Source: Bacteroidales bacterium (GTDB lineage Bacteria; Bacteroidota; Bacteroidia; Bacteroidales; UBA3663). Taken from it: a stretch of 64,000 nucleotides of DNA. A model generated the notes under the pieces. That model saw nothing but the letters and a program-made list of their open reading frames with translations. It was not told where the DNA came from and did not search any database. Both the position numbers and the translations under genes were made by a program. Position 1 is the stretch's first letter; each line of letters opens with the position of its first letter. Below are positions 26,052 through 35,648 of the stretch, one piece after another. The stretch covers positions 1-64,000 of the forward strand of contig JAFZTS010000079.1 of the NCBI GenBank assembly GCA_017618715.1, given 5' to 3'.

Positions 26052-27191
26052 ATGTCAACTCGCACAATAGTTATCACAGGTGGCGCCGGCTTCATCGGCT
26101 CGCACGTCGTACGCCTCTTTGTAAACAAATATCCCGACTACCACATCATCAACCTCGACAAGCTGACCTATGCCGGCAATCTGGCAAACCTCAAGGATGT
26201 GGAGGGCAAGCCGAATTACGAATTCGTCAAGATGGACATCTGCGACTTCGAGGCTTTCTACCAGCTGATGCAGGACAAGAAGGTCGATGGCATCATCCAT
26301 CTCGCTGCCGAGAGTCATGTCGATCGCTCCATCAAGGATCCGTTCACCTTTGCACGCACCAACGTAATGGGCACTCTGAGCCTCCTTCAGGCTGCCAAGC
26401 TCTACTGGGAATCCCTTCCCGAGAAGTACGAGGGCAAGCGCTTCTACCACATCTCGACCGATGAGGTTTATGGCGCCTTGACCATGAGCCATCCCGAGGG
26501 TGTGAAACCTCCCTTCTCGACTACGGCTTCCAGCACCGAGCATCATATGGCTTACGGTACGGACTTCTTCTACGAGACCACCAAGTACAATCCGCATTCG
26601 CCCTACAGCGCTGCCAAGGCCAGTTCCGATCACTTCGTTCGTGCCTACCACGACACCTACGGCATGCCGACCATTGTTACCAATTGCTCGAACAACTATG
26701 GCCCCTATCAGTTCCCCGAGAAGTTGATTCCACTCTTCATCAACAATATTCGTCATCGCAAGCCGCTGCCCGTCTATGGCAAGGGCGAGAATGTGCGCGA
26801 CTGGCTCTTCGTCGAAGACCATGCACGTGCCATCGACCTGATTTTCCACAAGGGCACCATCGCCGAGACCTACAACATCGGCGGCTTCAACGAATGGAAG
26901 AACATCGACCTCATCAAGGTGGTTATCAAGACTGTTGATAGGCTGCTCGGACGCGAGGAAGGCGAGGACCTCAACCTCATCACCTACGTCACCGACCGTC
27001 TGGGTCACGATGCACGCTATGCCATCGACTCGACGAAACTCCAGAAGGAACTTGGTTGGGAACCGAGCCTGCAGTTCGAGGAAGGCATCGAAAAGACCGT
27101 GAAGTGGTATCTCGAGAACCAGGAGTGGATGGATAATGTGACGAGCGGCGACTACATGAAATATTACGAGGACATGTACGCCAACCGATAA
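26052..27191 (+). CDS. rmlB: dTDP-glucose 4,6-dehydratase
   Basis: A 379-residue extended short-chain dehydrogenase with NAD-binding loop GGAGFIGSHV, HLAAESHVDRS, STDEVYG and catalytic Y185-x-x-x-K189 in PYSAAKAS. It makes dTDP-4-keto-6-deoxyglucose from the RmlA product. It is ~20 residues longer than typical RmlB because of small loops around residues 115-180. A strong terminator follows. Confidence 0.97.
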   Translation: MSTRTIVITGGAGFIGSHVVRLFVNKYPDYHIINLDKLTYAGNLANLKDVEGKPNYEFVKMDICDFEAFYQLMQDKKVDGIIHLAAESHVDRSIKDPFTFARTNVMGTLSLLQAAKLYWESLPEKYEGKRFYHISTDEVYGALTMSHPEGVKPPFSTTASSTEHHMAYGTDFFYETTKYNPHSPYSAAKASSDHFVRAYHDTYGMPTIVTNCSNNYGPYQFPEKLIPLFINNIRHRKPLPVYGKGENVRDWLFVEDHARAIDLIFHKGTIAETYNIGGFNEWKNIDLIKVVIKTVDRLLGREEGEDLNLITYVTDRLGHDARYAIDSTKLQKELGWEPSLQFEEGIEKTVKWYLENQEWMDNVTSGDYMKYYEDMYANR

Positions 27192-27198
27192 GAAAAAA

Positions 27199-27246
27199 TG
27201 AAAAGAAACGGTGATGACAGCTTCCTGCCATTACTGTTTCTTTTTA
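27199..27246 (+). terminator. Intrinsic terminator after rmlB
   Basis: Long hairpin: AAAAGAAAC at one foot and GTTTCTTTT at the other, inner ATG..CAG / CTG..CAT pairs, loop CTTC, then TTTTT. Confidence 0.75.
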
Positions 27247-27309
27247 TGAATCATCTGCCACGAGAAACACCCACAAGAAAACAGCAAACACACATCATAC
27301 CATTTTTTC

Positions 27310-29361
27310 ATGCAACGTATTTTCACCATCCTAAGCACATTCCTCCTTTCGACCATCTGCGTGATGGCCCTGGACTTGGGAGGACAGAATCGTCAGGACA
27401 TCAGCCTCAACGAGGACTGGGGATATCATTCCATCTTCGAAGTTGCCAAGAAGGCGCCCTTCGAACCCGTCACCCTGCCCCATACCTGGAACGTCAGATT
27501 CATCCCGGGCACCGTACGTTATGACCGCGCCATGAACGTCTATAATCGTACGCTCACCATTACTCCCGAGATGCAGGGCAAACGCCTTTTCCTTTATTTC
27601 GAAGGCGTCAATTCCGTGGCTTCGGTGTTCATCAATCGTCACATCGTGGGCGAACACAAGGGTGGATACCTCGCTTTCTGCTACGAGATTACCGACTTTG
27701 TCAAGCCAGGCGACAACCTGCTTGAAGTGTGGGCCAGCAATGCATTTCGTACAGACGTATTGCCCATTTCGGGCGACTTCAATGTCTATGGCGGCATCCA
27801 TCGCCCCTGCCACCTCATCGTTACCGAACAGGATTGTATCCGCCCCGACTTTTACGCTTCTCCTGGCGTGCTGATTCGCCAGAAAAACGTTTCCGCCGCA
27901 CAAGCCGATCTGGACATCGAGACCTTCCTCTCGCTCAAGAGCGGGAAGAATCTCCAGCTCAAAGCTGAGGTCAAGGATAGGGATGGAAACATCATCGGAA
28001 GCAATACTGTTGCCGCCCAGGGAGATGTCGCTCACATTCCTTTGACATTGCTGAATCCGCATCTGTGGCAAGCCAAGCAGGATCCCTATCTCTACACCGT
28101 GGAGGTTTCACTAATGGATGGTGACAAGGTCATCGACCAAGTGCGCCAACCGACAGGACTTCGTTCATTCTATGTTGATCCCGACCAAGGCTTCTTCCTC
28201 AATGGCAAGCATCTCGACCTCGTGGGCTTCAATCGTCATGACGACTTCGACGGACGTGGTTCGGCCCTTCTACCCGAACATTACCAGCAGGACATGGCAC
28301 TGATCCTTGAATCGGGAGCCACCTTCATGCGTCTGGCGCACTATCCCCACAACGAGGAGATGTATCGCCTCAGTGATGAGAACGGCATTGTGCTTTGGAC
28401 CGAGATTCCGTTCTGTGGTCCCGGCGGCATGGCCTACACGGGCTTCCTCGACACGCCAGGTTTTAAGGAGAATGCGCGGCAATGCGCCCACGAACTTGTC
28501 TATCAGAAGTTCAACCATCCGTCCATCTGCTTCTGGGCCATTTTCAACGAGGTGCTCGTCGATAAGGACAACTTCATCGGCTACGACGATCCTACCGAAT
28601 TCTTCAAGGAAATCAACGCCATCTACAAGGGGCTCGACCCTTCGCGTCTAACCACCTTCGCCACCTGCGTCGATACGAAACTTTATCTCGGCATCGCCGA
28701 CCTTCTTGCTTGGAACAAGTACTTCGGCTGGTATAGTGATGCCGTGGGGCAAGCTGACAAGTTCTTCGACAATGCGAAGGAGGAGGCTGCCGGCACGCCT
28801 GTCGGTGTCTCTGAATATGGTGCCGGTGCTTCGCCCAACCAACACAGTTGGCCTTTGGACAACGCCAACAAGGCCGACGGACATTTCCATCCCGAAGAGG
28901 CACAGGCCGTTTGTCACGAAGGCAATTGGGCCTGCTTCAGCACGCGTCCTTATCTTTGGTGCAAGACCATCTGGCACTTTGCCGACATCCAGTCTTACCA
29001 GCGCAAGGAAGGCGAAAAAGATGGCTTCAACGATAAGGGCCTCATCACCTACGACCGCTCCATCAAGAAGGATGCCTTCTGGTTCTACAAGGCCAACTGG
29101 AATCCCGAGCCGATGGTTTACATCGCCTCACGTCGTTTCACCGACCGCACCGAAGCCCAGACCGACGTTCGTGTCTATACCAACCTCAAGCAGGTGACAC
29201 TCTACATCAACGGCAAGAAAATCGGCACGATGAAGCCCGACGACATCCGCCGAGCCCTATTCAATGGCATTACCCTCCAACCCGGCCAGAACGTGATTCG
29301 CGTCGAAGGCAAGAACGGTAAACAACTCCTCAGCGACCAGTGCACTTGGGATTTAAAATAA
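27310..29361 (+). CDS. Glycoside hydrolase family 2 enzyme, secreted (second locus)
   Basis: A 683-residue protein with a signal peptide (cleaved near TICVMA). It has an N-terminal jelly roll (~25-190, with GGIHRPCHL), an immunoglobulin-like domain, and a TIM barrel (~285-580). Acid/base E414 in FNE and nucleophile E502 in VSEYGAG. The activity is probably beta-galactosidase or beta-glucuronidase, not resolved. It is only ~34% the same in layout as the GH2 at 3914-6166 and lacks its C-terminal domain. It is first of two rightward genes that meet the second SusC/SusD operon head-on. No promoter box is obvious between the rmlB terminator and its start. Confidence 0.9.
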   Translation: MQRIFTILSTFLLSTICVMALDLGGQNRQDISLNEDWGYHSIFEVAKKAPFEPVTLPHTWNVRFIPGTVRYDRAMNVYNRTLTITPEMQGKRLFLYFEGVNSVASVFINRHIVGEHKGGYLAFCYEITDFVKPGDNLLEVWASNAFRTDVLPISGDFNVYGGIHRPCHLIVTEQDCIRPDFYASPGVLIRQKNVSAAQADLDIETFLSLKSGKNLQLKAEVKDRDGNIIGSNTVAAQGDVAHIPLTLLNPHLWQAKQDPYLYTVEVSLMDGDKVIDQVRQPTGLRSFYVDPDQGFFLNGKHLDLVGFNRHDDFDGRGSALLPEHYQQDMALILESGATFMRLAHYPHNEEMYRLSDENGIVLWTEIPFCGPGGMAYTGFLDTPGFKENARQCAHELVYQKFNHPSICFWAIFNEVLVDKDNFIGYDDPTEFFKEINAIYKGLDPSRLTTFATCVDTKLYLGIADLLAWNKYFGWYSDAVGQADKFFDNAKEEAAGTPVGVSEYGAGASPNQHSWPLDNANKADGHFHPEEAQAVCHEGNWACFSTRPYLWCKTIWHFADIQSYQRKEGEKDGFNDKGLITYDRSIKKDAFWFYKANWNPEPMVYIASRRFTDRTEAQTDVRVYTNLKQVTLYINGKKIGTMKPDDIRRALFNGITLQPGQNVIRVEGKNGKQLLSDQCTWDLK

Positions 29362-29368
29362 AAAATAA

Positions 29369-29414
29369 TTCTCTAGATACTCTAGAGCATCTAGAAAGTC
29401 TAGAAAATCTAGAG
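29369..29414. repeat. Degenerate 9-bp tandem repeat before the beta-helix gene
   Basis: Five units of consensus TCTAGAAAG with palindromic core TCTAGA, in the gap between the GH2 and beta-helix genes, ~20 bases before the start codon of the latter. Confidence 0.8.
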
Positions 29415-29434
29415 TGCCAAGAAATTCCACACAC

Positions 29435-31357
29435 ATGAAACACCAACTCCTCCTCACCCTCACCCTTGCATCTATCGGATGCGAATCACTCATCGCCCAA
29501 CAGGTTTTCGAGGCTAATCCTTCGAACCTCACCACCGTGCTGAAGCAAGTGCAGAAACAACTGCGCAAACCCCAGAAGGAAGACATCGTCATCCAGCTTG
29601 CCGGCGGCACCTATCAATTCACCGAACCACTCAACATCGACCAGAGCTTCAGTGGGCGTGACGGACACACCGTCACCCTCCGTGCTGCCGAAGGACAGAC
29701 ACCCGTCTTCAGTGGAGGACGCACCGTGACAGGATGGCAGCGTGTCAATGGGAACCTTTGGAAAGCGCATCTCGACTGTCCCGTCAAGTTGCGCAGTCTC
29801 CTCGTCAATGGCCGACGCGCAGTGATGGCTGCTGCTCATAAGCGTTCGCAGGGTGCAGGCGTTTTGGATTATTTCGAGATAACCGGTGACGAACCTTGGG
29901 CATTCGGTGCCGGACAAGGTGTCGATGGCATCAAGCTCGTGGCCGATCCCGAACTGCATCTCTTCCGCAATCCCGAGGACGTGGAAATCGTGCAGGAGAA
30001 GACTTGGACCGAGAAGATTCTCTGTCCACGCGAGTTTGACAAATGGGGCGACACCATCATCGTACGTTTCCAGCAGCCGCTCGGTGCCATCCTCAACTCG
30101 ATGGCATGGGCTGGCAAAATCGATTACAACAAGCTCTTCTACGTGCGCAATGCCTACGAACTGCTCGACGAACCCGGCGAGTTCTATTTCGACCGTTCGG
30201 CGCAGACGCTTTACTACTACAGTCGCGGTGAAGACATGACAACTGCCGAAGTTATTGCCCCAAGCAGCGAGGGCCTGCTCCGTTTGCATGGTCAGTCGAA
30301 TGCGCGTCAGCTCGAAAACTTCCGCATCGAAGGCGTGACCTTTGCCTACGACACTTGGAACCTCATGTCGCTCGAAGGCTCGCGTGGCTTCGGTGGCATC
30401 CAAAGCCTCGGCTTGGCTTTCAAATACATTCCCGATGGCAACTGGCACCCTACGAAGTACAATTCCTGCGACACTCCCGAAGGTTGTGTCGATGTCAAGA
30501 ATGCACGTGGCATACAGATTACAGGGTGCCGCTTCGAACACCTCGGCTGTGCCTCTGCCATCACACTGATGAACGATGTGAGCGAGTCATGTGTCACCGG
30601 TTGTTTCTTCAACGACATCTTCGGCAACGCAATTACCATCGGTCATCCCCAGCATTACGAGATCGGGGATGGAGAAGGACGTTTTGCTCCAGGTGTCGAG
30701 GGTCTCTGCCACGACATCAACATCACCAACAATTACATCCGCAACGTCAGCATCGACTTCCGTCAGATCGAGGCCATCATGGGCTTCTTCTGCAATACCG
30801 TTCACATCGACCACAACGACATCCTCGGTTGTCCCTACGGTGCCATCGCTCTCGGTTGGTGGTGGGCGAATGCGAAGATTCCCGAACCAAAACTTTCGGG
30901 CAACAACACCATCAGCTTCAATCGTGTGGGCCAAAGCCATCAGCTTCTTTCCGATGGCGGCATCGTCTATATGCTCGGTCCTCAACCCGGCTCCGTGGTC
31001 GAGGGCAACTATCTATTCAAGGGTCCCCGTTGCATCTATCCCGACGACGGTTCATCGGGTTGGAAGATTCATGACAATGTCATCAACTCCGTCGGACAAC
31101 TCTGGTTCCACATCGACTCCGATCGTGACTACGACATCGAGACCTACCACAACTTCGTGAAGGCCAACAACACCGCCAACAGTGGACGCGGCACCACCAT
31201 CACCGACACACAAGTCTTCCGCAATGTGGATTTCAACGACGAAGCCAAAGCCATCATGGATGCGTCAGGCATCGAAGATACTTGGAAACATATTATCCCG
31301 GCCGAAGAGCCTGCCCTCGTTCGCATCTATCCCGATTTCGATATCAAGCGCTGGTGA
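29435..31357 (+). CDS. Right-handed parallel beta-helix protein, GH141-like
   Basis: A 640-residue secreted protein (start MKHQLLLTL; signal peptide ending near SLIAQQ). The N-terminal pattern (GGTYQFTEPLNI, TLRAAEGQTPVFSGG, VTGW, LLVNGRRA) and later parallel beta-helix turns (GCRFEHLGCASAI, CFFNDIFGNAI, NNYIRNVS, NDILGCPYGAI) match right-handed beta-helix glycosidases such as those grouped in GH141, some of which act on fucose in pectin or on xylan. The exact family and activity are inferences. The C-terminus ends five bases from the stop of the convergent 918-residue gene. Confidence 0.7.
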   Translation: MKHQLLLTLTLASIGCESLIAQQVFEANPSNLTTVLKQVQKQLRKPQKEDIVIQLAGGTYQFTEPLNIDQSFSGRDGHTVTLRAAEGQTPVFSGGRTVTGWQRVNGNLWKAHLDCPVKLRSLLVNGRRAVMAAAHKRSQGAGVLDYFEITGDEPWAFGAGQGVDGIKLVADPELHLFRNPEDVEIVQEKTWTEKILCPREFDKWGDTIIVRFQQPLGAILNSMAWAGKIDYNKLFYVRNAYELLDEPGEFYFDRSAQTLYYYSRGEDMTTAEVIAPSSEGLLRLHGQSNARQLENFRIEGVTFAYDTWNLMSLEGSRGFGGIQSLGLAFKYIPDGNWHPTKYNSCDTPEGCVDVKNARGIQITGCRFEHLGCASAITLMNDVSESCVTGCFFNDIFGNAITIGHPQHYEIGDGEGRFAPGVEGLCHDINITNNYIRNVSIDFRQIEAIMGFFCNTVHIDHNDILGCPYGAIALGWWWANAKIPEPKLSGNNTISFNRVGQSHQLLSDGGIVYMLGPQPGSVVEGNYLFKGPRCIYPDDGSSGWKIHDNVINSVGQLWFHIDSDRDYDIETYHNFVKANNTANSGRGTTITDTQVFRNVDFNDEAKAIMDASGIEDTWKHIIPAEEPALVRIYPDFDIKRW

Positions 31358-31361
31358 TTAC

Positions 31362-34118
31362 TCAATAAAACAACCAATCCACAGCATCCTCACTACCGCC
31401 AAGGCCGACATTGCGCGCCTTGACCTGCGACTTGGTCAGACCAAGGACGAGGATATATCCTTCAGGCAGGATGAGCTTGTGGTGTCCTCCTTCGAAACAA
31501 TAGGTATGCACATTGGCCAAAGGCTGTCCTGCCAGCTTGATGGCATTCTGCAGCTGAGGTTCTGCTTGTCCATATTCATTGGCCGAAGCATCTGTCTCGA
31601 GCTTGGGAGCCTTGGCATAACGGCTCTGGTCATCGCGGAAATAACCCACCAGCACCTTCAAGGGTTCTTTGGCCTCAAACTCCAGCACGAAACCTTGATC
31701 CTCGACATTCTCTCCTTGCAAAACCTGCTGCACGCGATTGCGTGGCTTCTGTGCTTCGAACGACAAGGCTGTAAGCCCTTTCAGTTCATCGGCCAATGCC
31801 TCCACCTTGTTATCCGGCAAGTTGGTGAATAGCTGCGTGCCGACATCGAGGCGCACTGGTTTCTGCGGACTCATCAATACATAATCAGCATCCAGAAGCG
31901 GCTCCACCTTGGCCGCTTCGTCTGCAATCTTGCCTGCGGCCTTGTCCTTGAGCACTTGGATATTCGTCTTGAAGGCTTCCAACTCTTTTTCGTAATGTGG
32001 CAGCATTTCTGCCCACGTCTTGTTCTTCCCATCGTCGCCTCCGATGGGGATACGACGTTGTGCCGTCTGCATCGAATTGGCATAGAGATAATGGCCTTCG
32101 GTCAGTTTCACCAGCTGACGCCAATGCTCCAAACTCTTTTCGAGCAAGGGAACGGCCTGATCGAGGTAAGCGATGCATTCCATCTCGGGTCCCGCCTTCA
32201 ACTTGTGGCTCCACTGATAGTCAAGCACAAGTTTGGCAGCCTGTACCTTATAATACATGAATTGCGAGAACTCGCGATAGCAGGCCATGTCGTTGCGCAG
32301 ACGCAGGAACTCTTCACGGTTCTTCGTCATCCTTCCCTTGTCGGCACGCAAGATGGCCGAAAGCGCGGCATCACCGTGGTCCAGACATTGTTCGACGATG
32401 TCGAGCGGGAATTCTCCATTGGGCACATGCGGTGCGCCCGTCCATTCGCGTTCCACCCATTCGATGAGTTTCTCGCCTTCCGGTCCGCAACTCTCGTAGA
32501 AACCCGGATAGATGGTATATTTGTACGGATTGACCAACTGACTCATGAAGAGTCCCAGGAGCAACGTCTCGCGATTGCCCTCGGTGATACCGAAGCGTCG
32601 CAATAGCTTCGGTGCAATCTCGCCCGCAGCCTCGTAGGCCTGACGAATGTCATCAGCCACCTCCAACGTCGTGCCATAGAAATCGGCGATACGTTCGTCC
32701 CAGTAGGCAATCTCCTCAGTGCGGTCACGTCCCTGCTTCCAGGCATAGCGTCCCCATTCGGCAAACCACAACCAGTCACGATCGATCTGCATCTCACGCT
32801 TGCCGCCGCCGAGATCATCGGCCGTAAAAGGATGATCCCAATAGGATGCTTGCGGGAAAAGGTGCAGCGCATTGGCTCCATGCACACGATGCATGGCACC
32901 CACGGTCTTCTGGACGAAGTCGGGCGATGCCCAGCGCCAAGGCTCCAGATTGGCAAGGATATGAACGTTCTCGACATGCACCGAACCCAGTTCCGAAAGG
33001 TCCTTATGGATCTTGGCCCATGGACCGCGCGGCTGATAGGTGGTCAGCGACTCTCCGTTATACTTGTGCATGGTGTAGATGTTCTTGTAGATGGGCAAAG
33101 CCTGATCCATCACCGCACGGCAATCCACATCATGAGCGCGTAGGATAATCGGCGGCTCATCCGTTCGTCCCAACTGAGCCAATCCATCCTTCACACCCGA
33201 AATGACGGTGTTGATCATCCAGTCGAGTTTGCGATCATTACCACTAATCGCTTCTCCCAATGTGATGAGCAAGCCCACGTTCGGATAGTCGTGCACAAAA
33301 GCAGCAATCGACTTGCGCGTATAGTCGGAGAGCAACGGGTCGATGGGGCGGTTGCGATCCTGTGTCTTGATGCCATAGTGTTCGGCGAAAGGCTTCGAGA
33401 CAATGATATTGTAGAACATCTGAATCACATAGATGCCACGTCGTTCGGCCTCGGTGGTAAGGAATGAAAAGATGTCACGGTTCTTCTCGAATGTCGCATC
33501 ATCCACCTCCACGGCAAACGGATAATCCTCCAGCTTGACCAACGAGGCAAAGGGATGACCGTTCCATAGATAAAGCGAGTTCATGCGGTTCTCGACCATC
33601 ATGTCGAGATAGCGCAACCACATCTCCTTGTCATAAAACCACGGGAAGTTTTCGGGTGTGTAGGGATATTCATACACCGCACGTCCAGGCAGGAACTGCG
33701 TCTTCTGCACTCCGATGCAAGGACCGCGCAATACCATCTCGGGAGCATCGGCGAAATCCGTCGGGAACTGGAAATTACCCTTCGAGATATAGTTGTCGAT
33801 AAGCTCGCGGCAACCATAGAGCGAACCCGTAGCATCGTTGCCGATTACCTGTATCTCATTGCCAGAGGTCACGATATGGAATCCCTCCTTGGTCAAGGAA
33901 TCGGCAGGATTTGCTTGACTCAGACGAATCACCAGCTGCGCATCGTGCTCCACGAGCTTGCAACCCTGTTTCCTGAGTTCACTACGCAACTGCTCTGCGC
34001 CGAACATCATCCTTGTGTTGGCATCTTCCGGCAAATCGATAGCCACACTCGGCCCCTTGGGCCCGCAACTCACAAGCACCGTCAAAAGTGCGATGAATGG
34101 TAATAAAAGTTTTCTCAT
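31362..34118 (-). CDS. Large alpha-glycuronidase-like glycosidase lipoprotein
   Basis: A 918-residue lipoprotein (lipobox VLVSC). Residues ~25-120 look like the small alpha/beta domain that precedes the barrel in GH67, GH84 and related enzymes (VIRLSQA, GNEIQVIGNDATGSLYGCREL). A TIM-barrel region follows (~125-480; WLRYLDMMVENRMNSLYLW, NVGLLITLGEAISGND), then a helical bundle (~480-740) and a C-terminal beta domain. Related Bacteroidota proteins carry names such as alpha-glucuronidase or alpha-D-galacturonidase, but I cannot place it in a CAZy family. It is last in the SusC-SusD-GH31-GH29 series, 16 bases after GH29. A uronic acid in the target glycan is therefore likely. Confidence 0.65.
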   Translation of the reverse strand: MRKLLLPFIALLTVLVSCGPKGPSVAIDLPEDANTRMMFGAEQLRSELRKQGCKLVEHDAQLVIRLSQANPADSLTKEGFHIVTSGNEIQVIGNDATGSLYGCRELIDNYISKGNFQFPTDFADAPEMVLRGPCIGVQKTQFLPGRAVYEYPYTPENFPWFYDKEMWLRYLDMMVENRMNSLYLWNGHPFASLVKLEDYPFAVEVDDATFEKNRDIFSFLTTEAERRGIYVIQMFYNIIVSKPFAEHYGIKTQDRNRPIDPLLSDYTRKSIAAFVHDYPNVGLLITLGEAISGNDRKLDWMINTVISGVKDGLAQLGRTDEPPIILRAHDVDCRAVMDQALPIYKNIYTMHKYNGESLTTYQPRGPWAKIHKDLSELGSVHVENVHILANLEPWRWASPDFVQKTVGAMHRVHGANALHLFPQASYWDHPFTADDLGGGKREMQIDRDWLWFAEWGRYAWKQGRDRTEEIAYWDERIADFYGTTLEVADDIRQAYEAAGEIAPKLLRRFGITEGNRETLLLGLFMSQLVNPYKYTIYPGFYESCGPEGEKLIEWVEREWTGAPHVPNGEFPLDIVEQCLDHGDAALSAILRADKGRMTKNREEFLRLRNDMACYREFSQFMYYKVQAAKLVLDYQWSHKLKAGPEMECIAYLDQAVPLLEKSLEHWRQLVKLTEGHYLYANSMQTAQRRIPIGGDDGKNKTWAEMLPHYEKELEAFKTNIQVLKDKAAGKIADEAAKVEPLLDADYVLMSPQKPVRLDVGTQLFTNLPDNKVEALADELKGLTALSFEAQKPRNRVQQVLQGENVEDQGFVLEFEAKEPLKVLVGYFRDDQSRYAKAPKLETDASANEYGQAEPQLQNAIKLAGQPLANVHTYCFEGGHHKLILPEGYILVLGLTKSQVKARNVGLGGSEDAVDWLFY

Positions 34119-34134
34119 AGTATATTTAATAGGA

Positions 34135-35634
34135 TTACTCCAAAACGAGCCTTACGACCTGTGCAACATCCGATGGCAGACGCGAACCCTTCGGGATGGT
34201 GAGGCGTAGGCCTTCGGATGTTTGTTCAATCCGACATTCAAAGTTCTTCTTCACCGAAAGGAGGATGGCCTGCTTCACCGGCTGCTTCACCTCTCGCAAA
34301 AGGATGGTGTTCTCCGTGCCTGGCCAGTCGAGGAAGATGGCATAGAGCGTCTTCCCGTCCTTCTTCTGGGTGTAATGCACACGATAACCCTCCCCATTGT
34401 CCCCAGAGGACACGATAGGCAACGCCGTCTCATGCGAAACACGATAAGGACGCGTTTCATAGATTGATTCGCCATACGACCAAAGCCACACGCCCACATT
34501 CGCCATGATGTCCTGCTGTGCCTGTGGGATGGTGCCATCGGCCATTGGCGCCAGGTTCAAGAGCAACTGTCCGTTGTTGCTGACCACCTGTATCAGGCGT
34601 TGCACGATGTCCTTGTGCGAAATATACTGCATTCCCTTCACGTATCCCCACGACTTATGGTAGCCGTCGGCAATGGTGAAGTCGCATAGCCAGGGGATGG
34701 GATCAATCTCGTTGAGCGACGACATCTCATGGTCGAGCATACCCACTTCACGCGGGAATTCCTTATACTTATAGGTAAAGGCAACCTCCTGTCCCGTCTG
34801 AGCTGCATGGTTGAAGTAGTGCTGCACCATCTTCAGTTTCCGTTCTTCGGGAATCTGGTCCATCCACGCATCGAAATAGAGCAGGTCGGGCGAATACTGC
34901 TCGATGACCTCGTCGCACTTGTCCAACCACATCTGCAACCACTCGTCATGATCCATCAGACACCCATAGAGCTTGGCGTATTTCGGATTATTCGCCGCCC
35001 AATCCTCCTGCACCTGCACATAGGTGTAGTTGATCTCGTGATGCAGCGAGGTGAAGAACTTCAAGCCGCGCTTCCTCACAGCAGCAGCTATCTCACCCAG
35101 ACAGTCGCGTTCGGGTCCCATCTTGGCTGCACAGAACGGTGTTACCTTCGAGTCCCACATCGCAAAGCCATCGTGATGTTCTCCCACGATGCCGCCAAAC
35201 CTCGCACCTGCCTCCTTGAAGAGCAGAGCCCATGCGTCAGCATCGAAATGCTCGGCCTTGAACATCGGAATGAAGTCATGATAGCCGAACTCCGACAACG
35301 GACCATAGATGGCTTCATGACGCTCTCGCTCGCCCATCAGGAACTGTTCGCCCTTGGCGTATTCTCCACTCGAAGCATCGCAATGCATGTAGTGGAAATA
35401 TTGCTCGTTACCATATGCCGGCACGCTATAGACGCCCCAATGGCAATAGATGCCGAACTTGGCATCACGCAGCCATTCGGGCACGGCCTGATGTCTTGCC
35501 AGCGATGTCCAGTTCGCCTCGTAGGGACCCTGCTCCAAAGTCGTCTTGGACACTCTGTCCTGGGCAAACGAGGAAACGCCAATGCCAAGAATCAGAGCGA
35601 GCGACGTGCTCAAAACCCTTTTCGTACCAACCAT
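34135..35634 (-). CDS. Alpha-L-fucosidase, GH29, secreted
   Basis: A 499-residue protein with a signal peptide (ending SSFAQ). The GH29 pattern is clear: KFGIYCHWGVYSVP near the N-terminus, GEHHDGFAMWDS, and the nucleophile D255 in LLYFDAW. A C-terminal beta domain follows from ~residue 390. It removes terminal alpha-L-fucose. It sits 14 bases after GH31, so fucose is expected in the glycan this locus uses, for example in xyloglucan or pectin side chains. Confidence 0.92.
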   Translation of the reverse strand: MVGTKRVLSTSLALILGIGVSSFAQDRVSKTTLEQGPYEANWTSLARHQAVPEWLRDAKFGIYCHWGVYSVPAYGNEQYFHYMHCDASSGEYAKGEQFLMGERERHEAIYGPLSEFGYHDFIPMFKAEHFDADAWALLFKEAGARFGGIVGEHHDGFAMWDSKVTPFCAAKMGPERDCLGEIAAAVRKRGLKFFTSLHHEINYTYVQVQEDWAANNPKYAKLYGCLMDHDEWLQMWLDKCDEVIEQYSPDLLYFDAWMDQIPEERKLKMVQHYFNHAAQTGQEVAFTYKYKEFPREVGMLDHEMSSLNEIDPIPWLCDFTIADGYHKSWGYVKGMQYISHKDIVQRLIQVVSNNGQLLLNLAPMADGTIPQAQQDIMANVGVWLWSYGESIYETRPYRVSHETALPIVSSGDNGEGYRVHYTQKKDGKTLYAIFLDWPGTENTILLREVKQPVKQAILLSVKKNFECRIEQTSEGLRLTIPKGSRLPSDVAQVVRLVLE

Positions 35635-35648
35635 GAGCCAACTGATGA

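Noticed and set aside
25044-27191. A complete dTDP-rhamnose cluster
   Set aside because: Only rmlA and rmlB are present; a terminator follows rmlB and no rmlC or rmlD is in the window.
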